Below are positions 9,374 through 16,639 of a DNA stretch of 64,000 bases, one piece after another. Source of the stretch: JAFEDN01 sp963712715. Lineage in GTDB: Bacteria > Pseudomonadota > Gammaproteobacteria > Coxiellales > Coxiellaceae. Positions within the stretch are counted from its first letter, which is position 1; every line of letters begins with the position of its first letter. The notes under the pieces were generated by a model. The model ran no database searches and was not told the origin of the DNA. It saw only the letters and a list, made by a program, of their open reading frames with translations. The position numbers and the translations under genes are program-made. The DNA lies in the NCBI GenBank assembly GCA_963712715.1, contig CAVQJI010000042.1, forward strand, positions 102,993 to 166,992, written 5' to 3'.

Positions 9374-9445
9374 GGGGTCAGGCCTGAAGTGAAAAATTGG
9401 ACTTATTATATTTTAATCCCAATTTTTCACTTCAGGCCTGACCCC
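9374..9445. repeat. Inverted repeat with 27-base arms
   Basis: The arms read GGGGTCAGGCCTGAAGTGAA... and its near-perfect complement around an AT-rich loop. The right arm encodes the last residues and the TGA stop of the L,D-transpeptidase. Palindromes starting GGGTCAGGC are a common mobile type in environmental bacteria. It may also act as a terminator between this gene and ubiA. Confidence 0.85.
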
Positions 9446-10164
9446 ATCGCTTGTTCCATCATTGCATCGGCGTCGCTGTCTTTGATAACGACTTTAGTGC
9501 CGATATTGGTGAAGTTATCGCTCAGCCATTGTGCGTCTTCAGGGTAAAGCCGTACGCAGCCATGACTGGCGTTGTATCCGGGGACCGCCTCTGAACCGTG
9601 TAACGCATAGCCTTGGTAAAAGAACATGCAGTAGGGCATTGGCGCGCCGCCGGCGGTATCCACGGGGAATGTAGAAGAAAAACAATCCGCTCCTCTTTTG
9701 ACCTGTATCCAGTAAGTGCCCGGTGGCGTGGTACAGGACTCCTGAATGTCCGGGCAGAAATCTTTACCGCCGGAAGCGGGCCCCCAGTAGATTAAATGAC
9801 CCTTTTCATCGTAAGCGCCAAAAGCCAGTTTTGCGGTATCTACCAGCACCATTTTTTTCCCAGCGGTAGCCATTTGTCCCGGAAATGGAGATAAATCCAG
9901 CAGATCCAGAGAATTTAAATTTTTGGGGACCACCACCCATGAGCGTCCTTCCAGGGATAAATTGGTGCGGTTTAAGCGCATAATCATGTCCCGCTGCCGG
10001 GAATCCGGCCAGCGCTTCTCCCAGGTATCGCCTTTTTTAATTTTAACGCATGAAAATTGTGGATACTGACAGAGCTGTTTGCCATAATAAGCGTGAGCCA
10101 AAGGGAGCCAACAGGAAGTGGCCGTCATTAAAACGCAGGAAGCGTATAATATCGCCTTTTCCAT
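9427..10164 (-). CDS. L,D-transpeptidase (YkuD domain), exported
   Basis: The YkuD catalytic motif is complete: HGSEAVPGYNASHGCVRL near residues 190-207, with the cysteine nucleophile in SHGCVR. Such enzymes form 3-3 peptidoglycan crosslinks or attach lipoproteins to the wall in the periplasm. The N-terminus (MEKAILYASCVLMTATSCWL) is a hydrophobic export signal; a cysteine at about residue 18 makes a lipoprotein possible. Start: GAGGG seven bases before the ATG at 10164. The final residues GSGLK are encoded by the inverted repeat at 9374-9445, so the native C-terminus may have been replaced. The substrate is not known. Confidence 0.9.
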   Translation of the reverse strand: MEKAILYASCVLMTATSCWLPLAHAYYGKQLCQYPQFSCVKIKKGDTWEKRWPDSRQRDMIMRLNRTNLSLEGRSWVVVPKNLNSLDLLDLSPFPGQMATAGKKMVLVDTAKLAFGAYDEKGHLIYWGPASGGKDFCPDIQESCTTPPGTYWIQVKRGADCFSSTFPVDTAGGAPMPYCMFFYQGYALHGSEAVPGYNASHGCVRLYPEDAQWLSDNFTNIGTKVVIKDSDADAMMEQAMGSGLK

Positions 10165-10291
10165 AAATAATCCCTCATATTTTTTATATTTAATACTATG
10201 TGGTTAATCCATTATTTCCCTTTCTAAACTAATTATAGCGCATGAATTGGTCATAAATTAATCAATGGATTGACAAAGACTGGCCTGGGAT

Positions 10292-10322
10292 TTAATATTT
10301 TCTTAAGGTTTATGCGATAAAA
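10292..10322 (+). promoter_or_regulatory. PmrA-like box with -10 element
   Basis: Two TTAA-centred half sites, TTAATATT (10292) and CTTAAGGTT (10302), repeat with an 11-base period. A -10-like GATAAAAT (10315-10322) follows 12 bases after the second core. This is close to the direct-repeat PmrA site, cTTAATatT spaced 2, described for Legionella and Coxiella Dot/Icm effectors. It lies about 35 bases before the start at 10355. The match was judged by eye from memory of the consensus. Confidence 0.45.
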
Positions 10323-10354
10323 TATGCTTATTAAAACTATGGAGGATGGAAGAA

Positions 10355-10918
10355 ATGCTTGATTCCATGTTCGTGGAAACACTGTCGCGAGCAATCAGCG
10401 ACTATCGCCAAATATTAAAAAAATATCTCACTCCTGCGCAGCGCGCAGCGAAGATAGCTGAGTTACGTCTAAAAGATCCTACCATCTTTAACGATGAGCC
10501 CACGCTGTTTCTGGTTGTCCAGGATATTTTGCGGGATATTGAAAAAAACATCCGGGTTCCCAACGAGGGTTATTACTCTTACTATGGGATCATTCGATTT
10601 GCCAAATTTCTTCGTGAATATGTGGATAATTACTCCATTGAGGGCAATCACGTTATCCATAAAGCCCAGAAAGCTTCTAATTTGTTAATTAAAATTATCC
10701 AATTGCTATCTTTGCCTGGAGAACAATTAACTGAAAACATTGCTGAACAGATTCTGGCTTCACATCCATTAATTATCGAGCTTAGCTCTAAAGAACAGCT
10801 GACGATTTATGGCAATACACTGGAACGGCTAAGCGAGAAGAATAAAACTTTTTACCGGAAAATTGTTCATGATTTCCGTACGCGTCTGAGTACCAGTTCT
10901 TTAGCGGCAGCCGCTTAG
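10355..10918 (+). CDS. Unrecognised 187-aa helical protein
   Basis: No family is recognised. The protein is soluble and strongly helical, with no signal peptide. Start choice: GGAGG at 10341-10345 abuts the ATG at 10346 but is nine bases from the in-frame ATG at 10355, so the latter (MLDSMFVETL) is the likely start. The TAG stop shares a base with the GTG start of the next gene, so the two are translationally coupled. A PmrA-like box lies upstream, hinting at co-regulation with type IVB secretion substrates; that is inference. Confidence 0.75.
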   Translation: MLDSMFVETLSRAISDYRQILKKYLTPAQRAAKIAELRLKDPTIFNDEPTLFLVVQDILRDIEKNIRVPNEGYYSYYGIIRFAKFLREYVDNYSIEGNHVIHKAQKASNLLIKIIQLLSLPGEQLTENIAEQILASHPLIIELSSKEQLTIYGNTLERLSEKNKTFYRKIVHDFRTRLSTSSLAAAA

Positions 10919-11499
10919 TGGCATTGCTGGCGGCACATCCTTTTCCGATTTTTGTACGGGACCTGCCTCATCGGCATACCGTTTACGCCCTTCTGGATTC
11001 TCTGCAAACCCATCATTGTTTAAACCCGAATATCATGCTCTACAACCTCTGGTTTGCTATAACCGAACAGGGGCGGTTGCGCCGTCCGGAATTTAAAAAA
11101 TTAGAAGCGGTTTTGCATCCCTGGCATGAAAGAGTGAGCATGGCCTTACATCAATTAGCCGGTTCCCTGCAGCAATCCCATGTTTTAAGGCAGTGGATCA
11201 GCACCGAGGCCGACTACAGTAATCAGTTTGAGCGGCAAATGTTAGCACAGGCCCTGACCTGCGCGAAAAAAACACGCAGGAATTTAAACCAGCGCTTGCT
11301 GGACGCAGGGCATAATCTGGTTACCTACTATAAAGTCATGCGTATTAACGTCAATGGGGATATCCGTGGCAATACGTTAAAAATTTTACGTCTGTTCTTC
11401 GCCGACGCCACTGACGCTCAAATCGCCCACAGCTTTGATGAAGCTCTCAACGCCGCCCGTCTGGACGATTCTGGATTCCTCCAGTATTCCCTGGTTTAG
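10918..11499 (+). CDS. TIGR02444/DUF2390-like protein
   Basis: The first 80 residues (HTVYALLDSLQT, NIMLYNLWFAITEQG, LHPWHERVSMAL) follow the pattern of TIGR02444 (DUF2390) proteins: a small helical domain with a conserved LxxLWLA-type helix and a Pro-Trp, common in gammaproteobacteria and of unknown function. The remaining 110 residues exceed the family's usual length. Start is GTG at 10918, overlapping the previous stop by one base. The coupling implies a joint role with the 187-aa partner. The family match is moderate and rests on pattern memory. Confidence 0.65.
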   Translation: MALLAAHPFPIFVRDLPHRHTVYALLDSLQTHHCLNPNIMLYNLWFAITEQGRLRRPEFKKLEAVLHPWHERVSMALHQLAGSLQQSHVLRQWISTEADYSNQFERQMLAQALTCAKKTRRNLNQRLLDAGHNLVTYYKVMRINVNGDIRGNTLKILRLFFADATDAQIAHSFDEALNAARLDDSGFLQYSLV

Positions 11500-11511
11500 T
11501 AGTCATTGCGA

Positions 11512-11586
11512 ACGCAAGTGAAGCAATCCAGTATGAAGCGATGTCCGAAGTACTCACTGGGTTGCTTCGCTAACGCTCGCAATGAC
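11512..11586. repeat. Palindromic repeat family B, copy 1
   Basis: The arms are TCATTGCGAACGCAAGTGAA and a complement ending CGCAATGACA, around a variable centre; the shared core is GAAGCAATCCAGT. Other copies are at 39647, 44276 and 45002. The copy lies between two converging genes, one base from the GT39 stop, and could serve as a bidirectional terminator. Confidence 0.85.
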
Positions 11587-11587
11587 A

Positions 11588-12991
11588 CTATTTGTTATCG
11601 CGACAAAAAAGATAAATATAAAAATATTTATGAGTATATATTTTATAGGTCTGCTCGAGTTTTCCCCATTGCTGCCATTTGGGGGCATTCACATTCGCCA
11701 TGACACACCCCTGAGTCAGGTTTGGTGGCGCCCATTGGATAGGCGCTTTTGGCCATAAGGTGGTATTGATGAGCGAAACCATATTGGCCCCAAAACCATT
11801 TCCTACCTCGGCATATAAAACAGTGTTTTTAGTACGCTGAATAATATCGTTGGCTATTTGCTGTTGAGGATAATCCATGCCCTCAAACCACGGCAGTCCA
11901 ATAAAACTGGAGACGCATTTAAAGGCTAACTCGACTATCAGCACCAAAATCGTCACCGACACCATTTTTTCTCCCCCGCGCCAGACGCACCATGAACACA
12001 CAATTGCCATTAGAGGTAAAACAGGTATCAGATACCGGAACGCCAAAAAAGAAGGCGAAAGCCAGTACGGAAGGATGCTGAATATCAAAATCCACACCAT
12101 GAGTTGGATGGGCTTGTTGTTCAATGCGGTTAGAGTGGATGGCTTGTTTGGTTTCCTTTGTCGATATACGCAATATAAGGCGATAAAAAGGACTGGCCCT
12201 GATCGAATAATAATATCGATGGGAGAGAGAGTGATTTTTGTAAAATAATGACCCCAGTCGAAGGCAGGGCCTATCGTTCTGCTGGTGACATCCTTTAAAA
12301 TAGAGTGCCATTGAGAGTGAGGAACCAGCGTGAACCACACGACCGGTAATGCCACCGCAGCTAAATGCGCGAAAATACTCGCCGGTTTAAAAAGATAGCT
12401 CCGATTTTCGTATGCCACCCAGATCACGATCAGCGCCGTACCATAAAACACATAAGCCGTAATGGCCTTGGCTAGCAGGGCGCCGAAAAGAACGATGGGC
12501 ACAGGTATCCAGTAAAGTGAGCGCTGCTCCTTTATGCTCAGCCACATAAAACTAATGGCGGTGAAAGTTCCGAGAGAAAACAAGGTATCAGGAGAAGCGA
12601 TCCAGCCACGACGGAATAAAAAATCGCCAGAAAAAAACGCTGCCACGGTAAAAATCGCGAATACTCTGTTTCCAAATAAACGCAAGGTCAGGAACCAGAG
12701 CATTACTCCGATTAAAACGGAAGCAGAAGCAGCAACGAGACGTGTGGCTACCAATACCTGCTTTGGACCGATAACGTGCATAACGGGAATGGTTAACCAG
12801 TTAAACAGCGGCGGTCTGTCGTAATAACCGCCATAATTGGTAGGCTGCCAATAATAATGATCGTAATACATTTCCAGGGAGGCGAGCGTGTAGCGTCCAT
12901 CCTCACCGTAATACGGTAAAAAGATTGTAAAAAACAGACTGATGGCTGCGATGAGCGCCGTGGCAGTTAGCAATGGGCGCCAATACTCCAT
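11588..12991 (-). CDS. GT39/ArnT-like membrane glycosyltransferase
   Basis: This 467-residue polytopic protein has about eleven hydrophobic helices. The first periplasmic loop carries YGEDGRY and, further on, YYDRPPLFNWL, matching the E/D-x-R and KPPL-like motifs of ArnT/PMT enzymes, which transfer sugars from polyprenyl phosphate on the outer face of the inner membrane. The likely target is lipid A, LPS core or a protein; substrate cannot be read. Start: ATG at 12991, nine bases after AGGAG; a GTG at 12997 is too close. It begins five bases after the waaC stop, so the two form an envelope-glycan operon. Confidence 0.88.
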   Translation of the reverse strand: MEYWRPLLTATALIAAISLFFTIFLPYYGEDGRYTLASLEMYYDHYYWQPTNYGGYYDRPPLFNWLTIPVMHVIGPKQVLVATRLVAASASVLIGVMLWFLTLRLFGNRVFAIFTVAAFFSGDFLFRRGWIASPDTLFSLGTFTAISFMWLSIKEQRSLYWIPVPIVLFGALLAKAITAYVFYGTALIVIWVAYENRSYLFKPASIFAHLAAVALPVVWFTLVPHSQWHSILKDVTSRTIGPAFDWGHYFTKITLSPIDIIIRSGPVLFIALYCVYRQRKPNKPSTLTALNNKPIQLMVWILIFSILPYWLSPSFLAFRYLIPVLPLMAIVCSWCVWRGGEKMVSVTILVLIVELAFKCVSSFIGLPWFEGMDYPQQQIANDIIQRTKNTVLYAEVGNGFGANMVSLINTTLWPKAPIQWAPPNLTQGCVMANVNAPKWQQWGKLEQTYKIYTHKYFYIYLFCRDNK

Positions 12992-12996
12992 GATCA

Positions 12997-14019
12997 CTAT
13001 CTCCTTTTAAAAGCTTCCCAAACTTTTTCAGGCTTGAGTGCCAGGGAGCAAACGGCATCGGTATGCTTTTGATTATCGTAATGACATTCTGTTTGAGCAC
13101 ATCGGATACAGGAGAAAGGCGAGGTCAGTAATTGGTGGTTGGGGCTTAGGGATCCGATAAGCCTTGAATCAGTAGAGCCATAGAGAGTCACCGCGGCCAC
13201 ATTCAGCGCGGCGGCCAGATGTGCTAACCCCGTGTCGCTGCAGATGGCCCCCTCAGCGCCCTGAAAAATTCGGGCTTGTTCTGATAAGGAACAGAAAGGC
13301 AAAACCTGCGCATTGACGTATCCTGCGCATATTTTTTCTGCGCGAATTTTCTCAGCAGCGTTGCCCCAGGGCAATAACACCTGGAAATTTTCATCAGCAG
13401 CCAGTTCAATCAGACGCCGCCAATAATTTTCCGGCCACAGCTTGGATGTCCAGCTGGCGTTATGGACGAAAACAAGATAAGGTTTTTGTAGCTCAAATTT
13501 CAAGACCGGGAACGGGTAATGGATAATGCCATAATCTGGCGGACTTTGGGGGCAAGGATAGTTCAGAGCTTTGGAGAGTAATAAGCGCAACCGTTGCACC
13601 GCGTGAAGATTTTTATCCACAAAATAACTTTTTTGGTAAGCCAGCGCCGGCGCCCAGCCTTCTTTGGCGGAATGTTTATCCATACCACGCCGCGGGCCGC
13701 GGCTCAGTAAAGTGATCATGGCGCTTTTCAAAGAGGATTGACCATCGATGACTAAATCGTATTTTTCTGCGCGCAGCGTTTTGACAAATTCCTGGATTTC
13801 ACCATTTTTTAATGATTCGCGTAAATTTTTGCGCCAGTACCGGTGGCGCGTAGTGATGACATTATGTACCGCGGGATGCCAACGCGCCACTTCGGAAAAA
13901 TTTATATCCGCCACCCAGTCAAATGCGATACCGGGTATAGCGCGCGAAGCGTCAGTCAGCGCAGGCAGCGCATGGATTAAATCGCCCATTGAAGTTAATT
14001 TAACGAACAAAACATGCAT
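12997..14019 (-). CDS. waaC: LPS heptosyltransferase I
   Basis: WaaC (GT9) adds the first heptose to Kdo in the LPS inner core, on the cytoplasmic side. The N-terminus LFVKLTSMGDLIHALPALTD matches the family's K-x-SS-x-GD-h-HTLPA motif. The donor-binding half has ICSDTGLAHLAAALNVAAVTLYG, including the D-TG-x-xH signature of GT9. At 340 residues the length is normal. It is followed by a GT39 transferase, in keeping with LPS core assembly; heptose precursors derive from sedoheptulose-7-phosphate made by transketolase (tkt, 48945). The upstream side carries a 188-base inverted repeat that would separate it from its promoter or supply one. Confidence 0.93.
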   Translation of the reverse strand: MHVLFVKLTSMGDLIHALPALTDASRAIPGIAFDWVADINFSEVARWHPAVHNVITTRHRYWRKNLRESLKNGEIQEFVKTLRAEKYDLVIDGQSSLKSAMITLLSRGPRRGMDKHSAKEGWAPALAYQKSYFVDKNLHAVQRLRLLLSKALNYPCPQSPPDYGIIHYPFPVLKFELQKPYLVFVHNASWTSKLWPENYWRRLIELAADENFQVLLPWGNAAEKIRAEKICAGYVNAQVLPFCSLSEQARIFQGAEGAICSDTGLAHLAAALNVAAVTLYGSTDSRLIGSLSPNHQLLTSPFSCIRCAQTECHYDNQKHTDAVCSLALKPEKVWEAFKRR

Positions 14020-14025
14020 GAATCA

Positions 14026-14213
14026 TTATCCTAAATTAATCAGTTGCCACCTACTGCGAAGACCTATTGCACTGAATCTTGAGGCTTTTTTGTGAATTTT
14101 TTCCTTCACCGTACGGATGAGTACGGCTTCAGGAAAAAATCCACAAAAAAGCCTCAATCTTCAGCGCACTAGGTCTTCTCGCGACGGAGGCAACTGATTA
14201 ATTTAGGATTATT
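14026..14213. repeat. Large inverted repeat, ~85-base arms
   Basis: ATCCTAAATTAATCAGTTGC at the left pairs with GCAACTGATTAATTTAGGAT at the right. Inside are matching GAAGACCTA/TAGGTCTTC and GAGGCTTTTTTGTG/CACAAAAAAGCCTC. The loop is a few bases near GTACGGATGAGTAC. There is no coding capacity. It has the form of a MITE or folded RNA element, just upstream of waaC. Confidence 0.9.
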
Positions 14214-14273
14214 CTCTTTCTCTTCCCGGCGGATCATAGCATTATCAGCCACCCTTCTCAATGTTGCTGCAAA

Positions 14274-14408
14274 TTAAGGATTTTCTGCAAAGACTAATGT
14301 TTTTTCTTCCGATAAGGCGCCAATGATATGCGAGAGAGGGAGAATTAAAGTTAATGGAGAATTGGTAAGATTATAGAAGCCATATTTAGAATTTTCGTAA
14401 TTTGCCAT
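14274..14408 (-). CDS. Small 44-aa ORF after the antitoxin, doubtful
   Basis: An ATG at 14408 opens 44 codons (MANYENSKYGFYNLTNSP...) ending at 14274, 18 bases after the antitoxin stop on the same strand. It does not resemble a GNAT toxin. A ribosome site is only weakly present (AGGATGG overlaps the start). It could be a remnant or chance. Confidence 0.3.
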   Translation of the reverse strand: MANYENSKYGFYNLTNSPLTLILPLSHIIGALSEEKTLVFAENP

Positions 14409-14426
14409 CCTGACATAAACAGATCT

Positions 14427-14717
14427 TTATCTTTTACGTAGATATTCTCGCATTGCCGATTTAAGAGCTGCGTTTGGTTTTGCGGGTTTTTCTAGCAAAG
14501 ATAAAAATCTGTCCCGCTCTTCATTGTTGAGGGTGAGCATGTCTTGTGTCTCTATAATTTTCTGGGCTTTTTCATAAGCGGCTTGAGTCATAAATGTGCT
14601 TATAGAGACTCCTGCCAACTGAGCAGCGTAGGTTAAAATATTTTTAATTTTAGAAGTTGTGCGTAAATCAATCCTCTGTTGCTTGGTGGATAGATCTGAA
14701 TATTCGTTTGATTGCAT
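14427..14717 (-). CDS. DUF1778 / TacA-type antitoxin, apparently orphan
   Basis: The 96-residue protein begins with a ribbon-helix-helix segment (KQQRIDLRTTSKIKNILTYA, then AGVSISTFMTQAAYEKA) typical of DUF1778 antitoxins such as TacA. It ends with a helical toxin-binding tail (NNEERDRFLSLLEKPAKPN). Family members bind their own promoter and neutralise a GNAT acetyltransferase that blocks aminoacyl-tRNAs. The toxin gene normally overlaps the antitoxin's 3' end; here only a 44-codon ORF and then a large inverted repeat follow. The antitoxin is therefore probably a leftover. GGGAGG precedes the start on the minus strand. Confidence 0.85.
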   Translation of the reverse strand: MQSNEYSDLSTKQQRIDLRTTSKIKNILTYAAQLAGVSISTFMTQAAYEKAQKIIETQDMLTLNNEERDRFLSLLEKPAKPNAALKSAMREYLRKR

Positions 14718-14811
14718 ATTAATTGCCTCCCTTTAGAAGATTCTACTCAATTATGTTTTGTGTGTCAAATGTACGGATCTCAGAGAAGAAGACAAATTTG
14801 TTAAAGTTATT

Positions 14812-14975
14812 TATACCGCGTGACCTCTCAATTTGCGGTTTTTAGCATCCCATCTGCAGGCCATCTTGTGCTTTAAAAAACATTTGCATATGAGTAACTA
14901 TGCGCATGTTTTTTAAAACACAATCTGGCCAACAGCTGGGCGCTAAAACCCGCAAATTGAGAGGTCACGCGGTAT
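14812..14975. repeat. Large inverted repeat, ~70-base arms
   Basis: TATACCGCGTGACCTCTCAA at 14812 pairs with its exact complement ending at 14975. The arms continue with TTTGCGG, GGCCA and a TTTTAAA-rich stretch, with an imperfect inner hairpin. Together with the stem-loop at 15000-15045 it accounts for most of the 385-base gap between the antitoxin and the pilus ATPase. No gene is seen in it. Confidence 0.9.
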
Positions 14976-14999
14976 AGTAAAAGGGAAGACCTGCGAGCG

Positions 15000-15045
15000 G
15001 CAGAAAAAAATCCATACCCGCTGCTGTGAGTGGGATTTTTTCTGC
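15000..15045 (+). terminator. Stem-loop upstream of pilus operon
   Basis: GCAGAAAAAA..TCC pairs with GGATTTTTTCTGC around an 18-base loop. It could end transcription from either side or insulate the pilus promoter that follows directly. It has no classic T-run after the stem. Confidence 0.4.
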
Positions 15046-15074
15046 TTGACGGTAACATTAGGCTGTATTAAAAT
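15046..15074 (+). promoter_or_regulatory. Candidate sigma-70 promoter of the pilQRS operon
   Basis: TTGACG at 15046-15051, a 17-base spacer and TAAAAT at 15069-15074 give a good sigma-70 match. The predicted transcript starts near 15081, a short leader before the ATG at 15104. Confidence 0.5.
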
Positions 15075-15103
15075 CCGAGCTTCATCAGAAAGGTAAATGA
15101 AAC

Positions 15104-16639
15104 ATGAAGCAGCCTACACAAGAGCAGCAGGCTCTTGAGCAATACGCAACCATTGCCCAGCGTAAAGTGCTAACCAGTCAAGCGGATTTAAGCCCTAAAG
15201 ACAATGCGATGCCGGAAATGCTGGCCTGGTGCCGGGAACACCAAAATATTGTGGTATTGCAAAGCTGCACCATTTTGACCAGTGAGCCTACTTCCCGTCT
15301 TGTCCAGAATTGCAAAATCGTCATGCACAATAAAGGTTTGGTGCCGGGATTGATTTTTCCCGCCACCAGCGGTCTGGTTAAAATCCTGCTGGAGAACGCG
15401 GAAGAGCGCCGCCAGCAATTGGACGCCAGTCAGGAAGGCGCGGCCGAAGTCAGCACTCAGCAACAACGACTGCGTTTACTGGTCAAGGGTGCGCTGGATA
15501 TGGAAGCGACTGACATTCACATGGAAGTGCGCAGTGACATCGCCCGCATCCGTTTCCGAAAACACGGTGAACTTTTTTTACATGCGGAATGGCTACCCAA
15601 ACTGGCCAGGGAAGTGGCGTCCGTCGCCTTCAATAAAGAAACAGATCATAACATCACTCATTTTAATCCGCTGGTACCGCAAAACGCTTCCATGCCTTTG
15701 CTTATTGATGATAAAGAAGTTCGGTTGCGTTTAGCCAGTCTGCCTGCCCATGGCGGCTTTGACGTGGTTATGCGAATTCTCACGACCGCCGAACACGAAG
15801 TGCCCACTTTAGCGCAACTGGGCTATCTCCCTCTGCAGGTGGAAATGTTAGAACGCGCCTTGCACATGCCTTACGGAGCGGTTGTGCTGGCGGGTCCGAC
15901 AGGTTCCGGGAAAACCACAACCTTAGCTTCCTGCATGCGTTTAATAGAAGATTACCGGAAACTTTATTCTATTGAAGATCCTGTGGAAAAAGTAGTGACT
16001 ACCGTCACGCAGGTGCCGGTGAATACCGAGCATTATGACCGCAGTTTCGCCAATATGGCGCGAACGGTACTGCGTATGGATCCCGACGTTCTGGTCCTGG
16101 GAGAAATCCGCGATGAAGACACGGCGGCCGTCATGGTGCGCGCGGCGATCACCGGCCATTTGGTATTTTCCACGGTGCATGCCAATAGCGCGCCCGGTAT
16201 CGTTACCCGTCTGGGTGACCTGAAAATTTCTTCTGATTTATTGGCCAGTCCGGATTTACTGGTTTGCCTCATCTGCCAGCGTCTGGCGCCATTGCTTTGT
16301 ACTACGTGCATGATTCCCGTGGAGCAGTCCGAGCGTCACAAGGCATATTTTCCTCGCTGGCGAAAAGTTTTTGGTGACCATTGGGGACAGGTGAAGGCGC
16401 GCGGACACGATTGCGTTAAATGCCACGGTCTGGGAATTTCTGGTCGCACAGTGGTGGCGGAAATGATCTGGCTGGATGAGGTGGGCCGGCAGATGATTCA
16501 CGGCAACCATCTGACTAAATGGCTCAGCCATCTGAAAGAAACGGGCTGGCTCAGTTATCACGATCAGTTACGCAGCCTGGTCAAACAGGGATTAGTGGAT
16601 CCTCTGGATGCAGAAGCGCTGGCGGGTGAATTATCATGA
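15104..16639 (+). CDS. pilQ: Type IVb pilus assembly ATPase (PilQ/GspE family)
   Basis: This 511-residue secretion ATPase powers pilus extension on the cytoplasmic side. Walker A AGPTGSGKTTT lies near residue 264, the Walker B-like DVLVLGEIRDEDTA near 328 and the His box HLVFSTVHAN near 356. A zinc-type pair of CxxC motifs follows (CTTC near 400, CVKC near 437). N-terminal sequence and length fit the R64 PilQ/TcpT group rather than PilB. It overlaps the next gene by four bases and leads a Q-R-S gene order identical to the R64 thin-pilus operon. Members are hexameric and bind the PilR-type membrane platform. Confidence 0.9.
   Translation: MKQPTQEQQALEQYATIAQRKVLTSQADLSPKDNAMPEMLAWCREHQNIVVLQSCTILTSEPTSRLVQNCKIVMHNKGLVPGLIFPATSGLVKILLENAEERRQQLDASQEGAAEVSTQQQRLRLLVKGALDMEATDIHMEVRSDIARIRFRKHGELFLHAEWLPKLAREVASVAFNKETDHNITHFNPLVPQNASMPLLIDDKEVRLRLASLPAHGGFDVVMRILTTAEHEVPTLAQLGYLPLQVEMLERALHMPYGAVVLAGPTGSGKTTTLASCMRLIEDYRKLYSIEDPVEKVVTTVTQVPVNTEHYDRSFANMARTVLRMDPDVLVLGEIRDEDTAAVMVRAAITGHLVFSTVHANSAPGIVTRLGDLKISSDLLASPDLLVCLICQRLAPLLCTTCMIPVEQSERHKAYFPRWRKVFGDHWGQVKARGHDCVKCHGLGISGRTVVAEMIWLDEVGRQMIHGNHLTKWLSHLKETGWLSYHDQLRSLVKQGLVDPLDAEALAGELS

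Noticed and set aside
11877..12338. Open frames of 123 and 139 codons within the GT39 gene
   Set aside because: They are shadow frames; the GT39 frame has family motifs and membrane helices.
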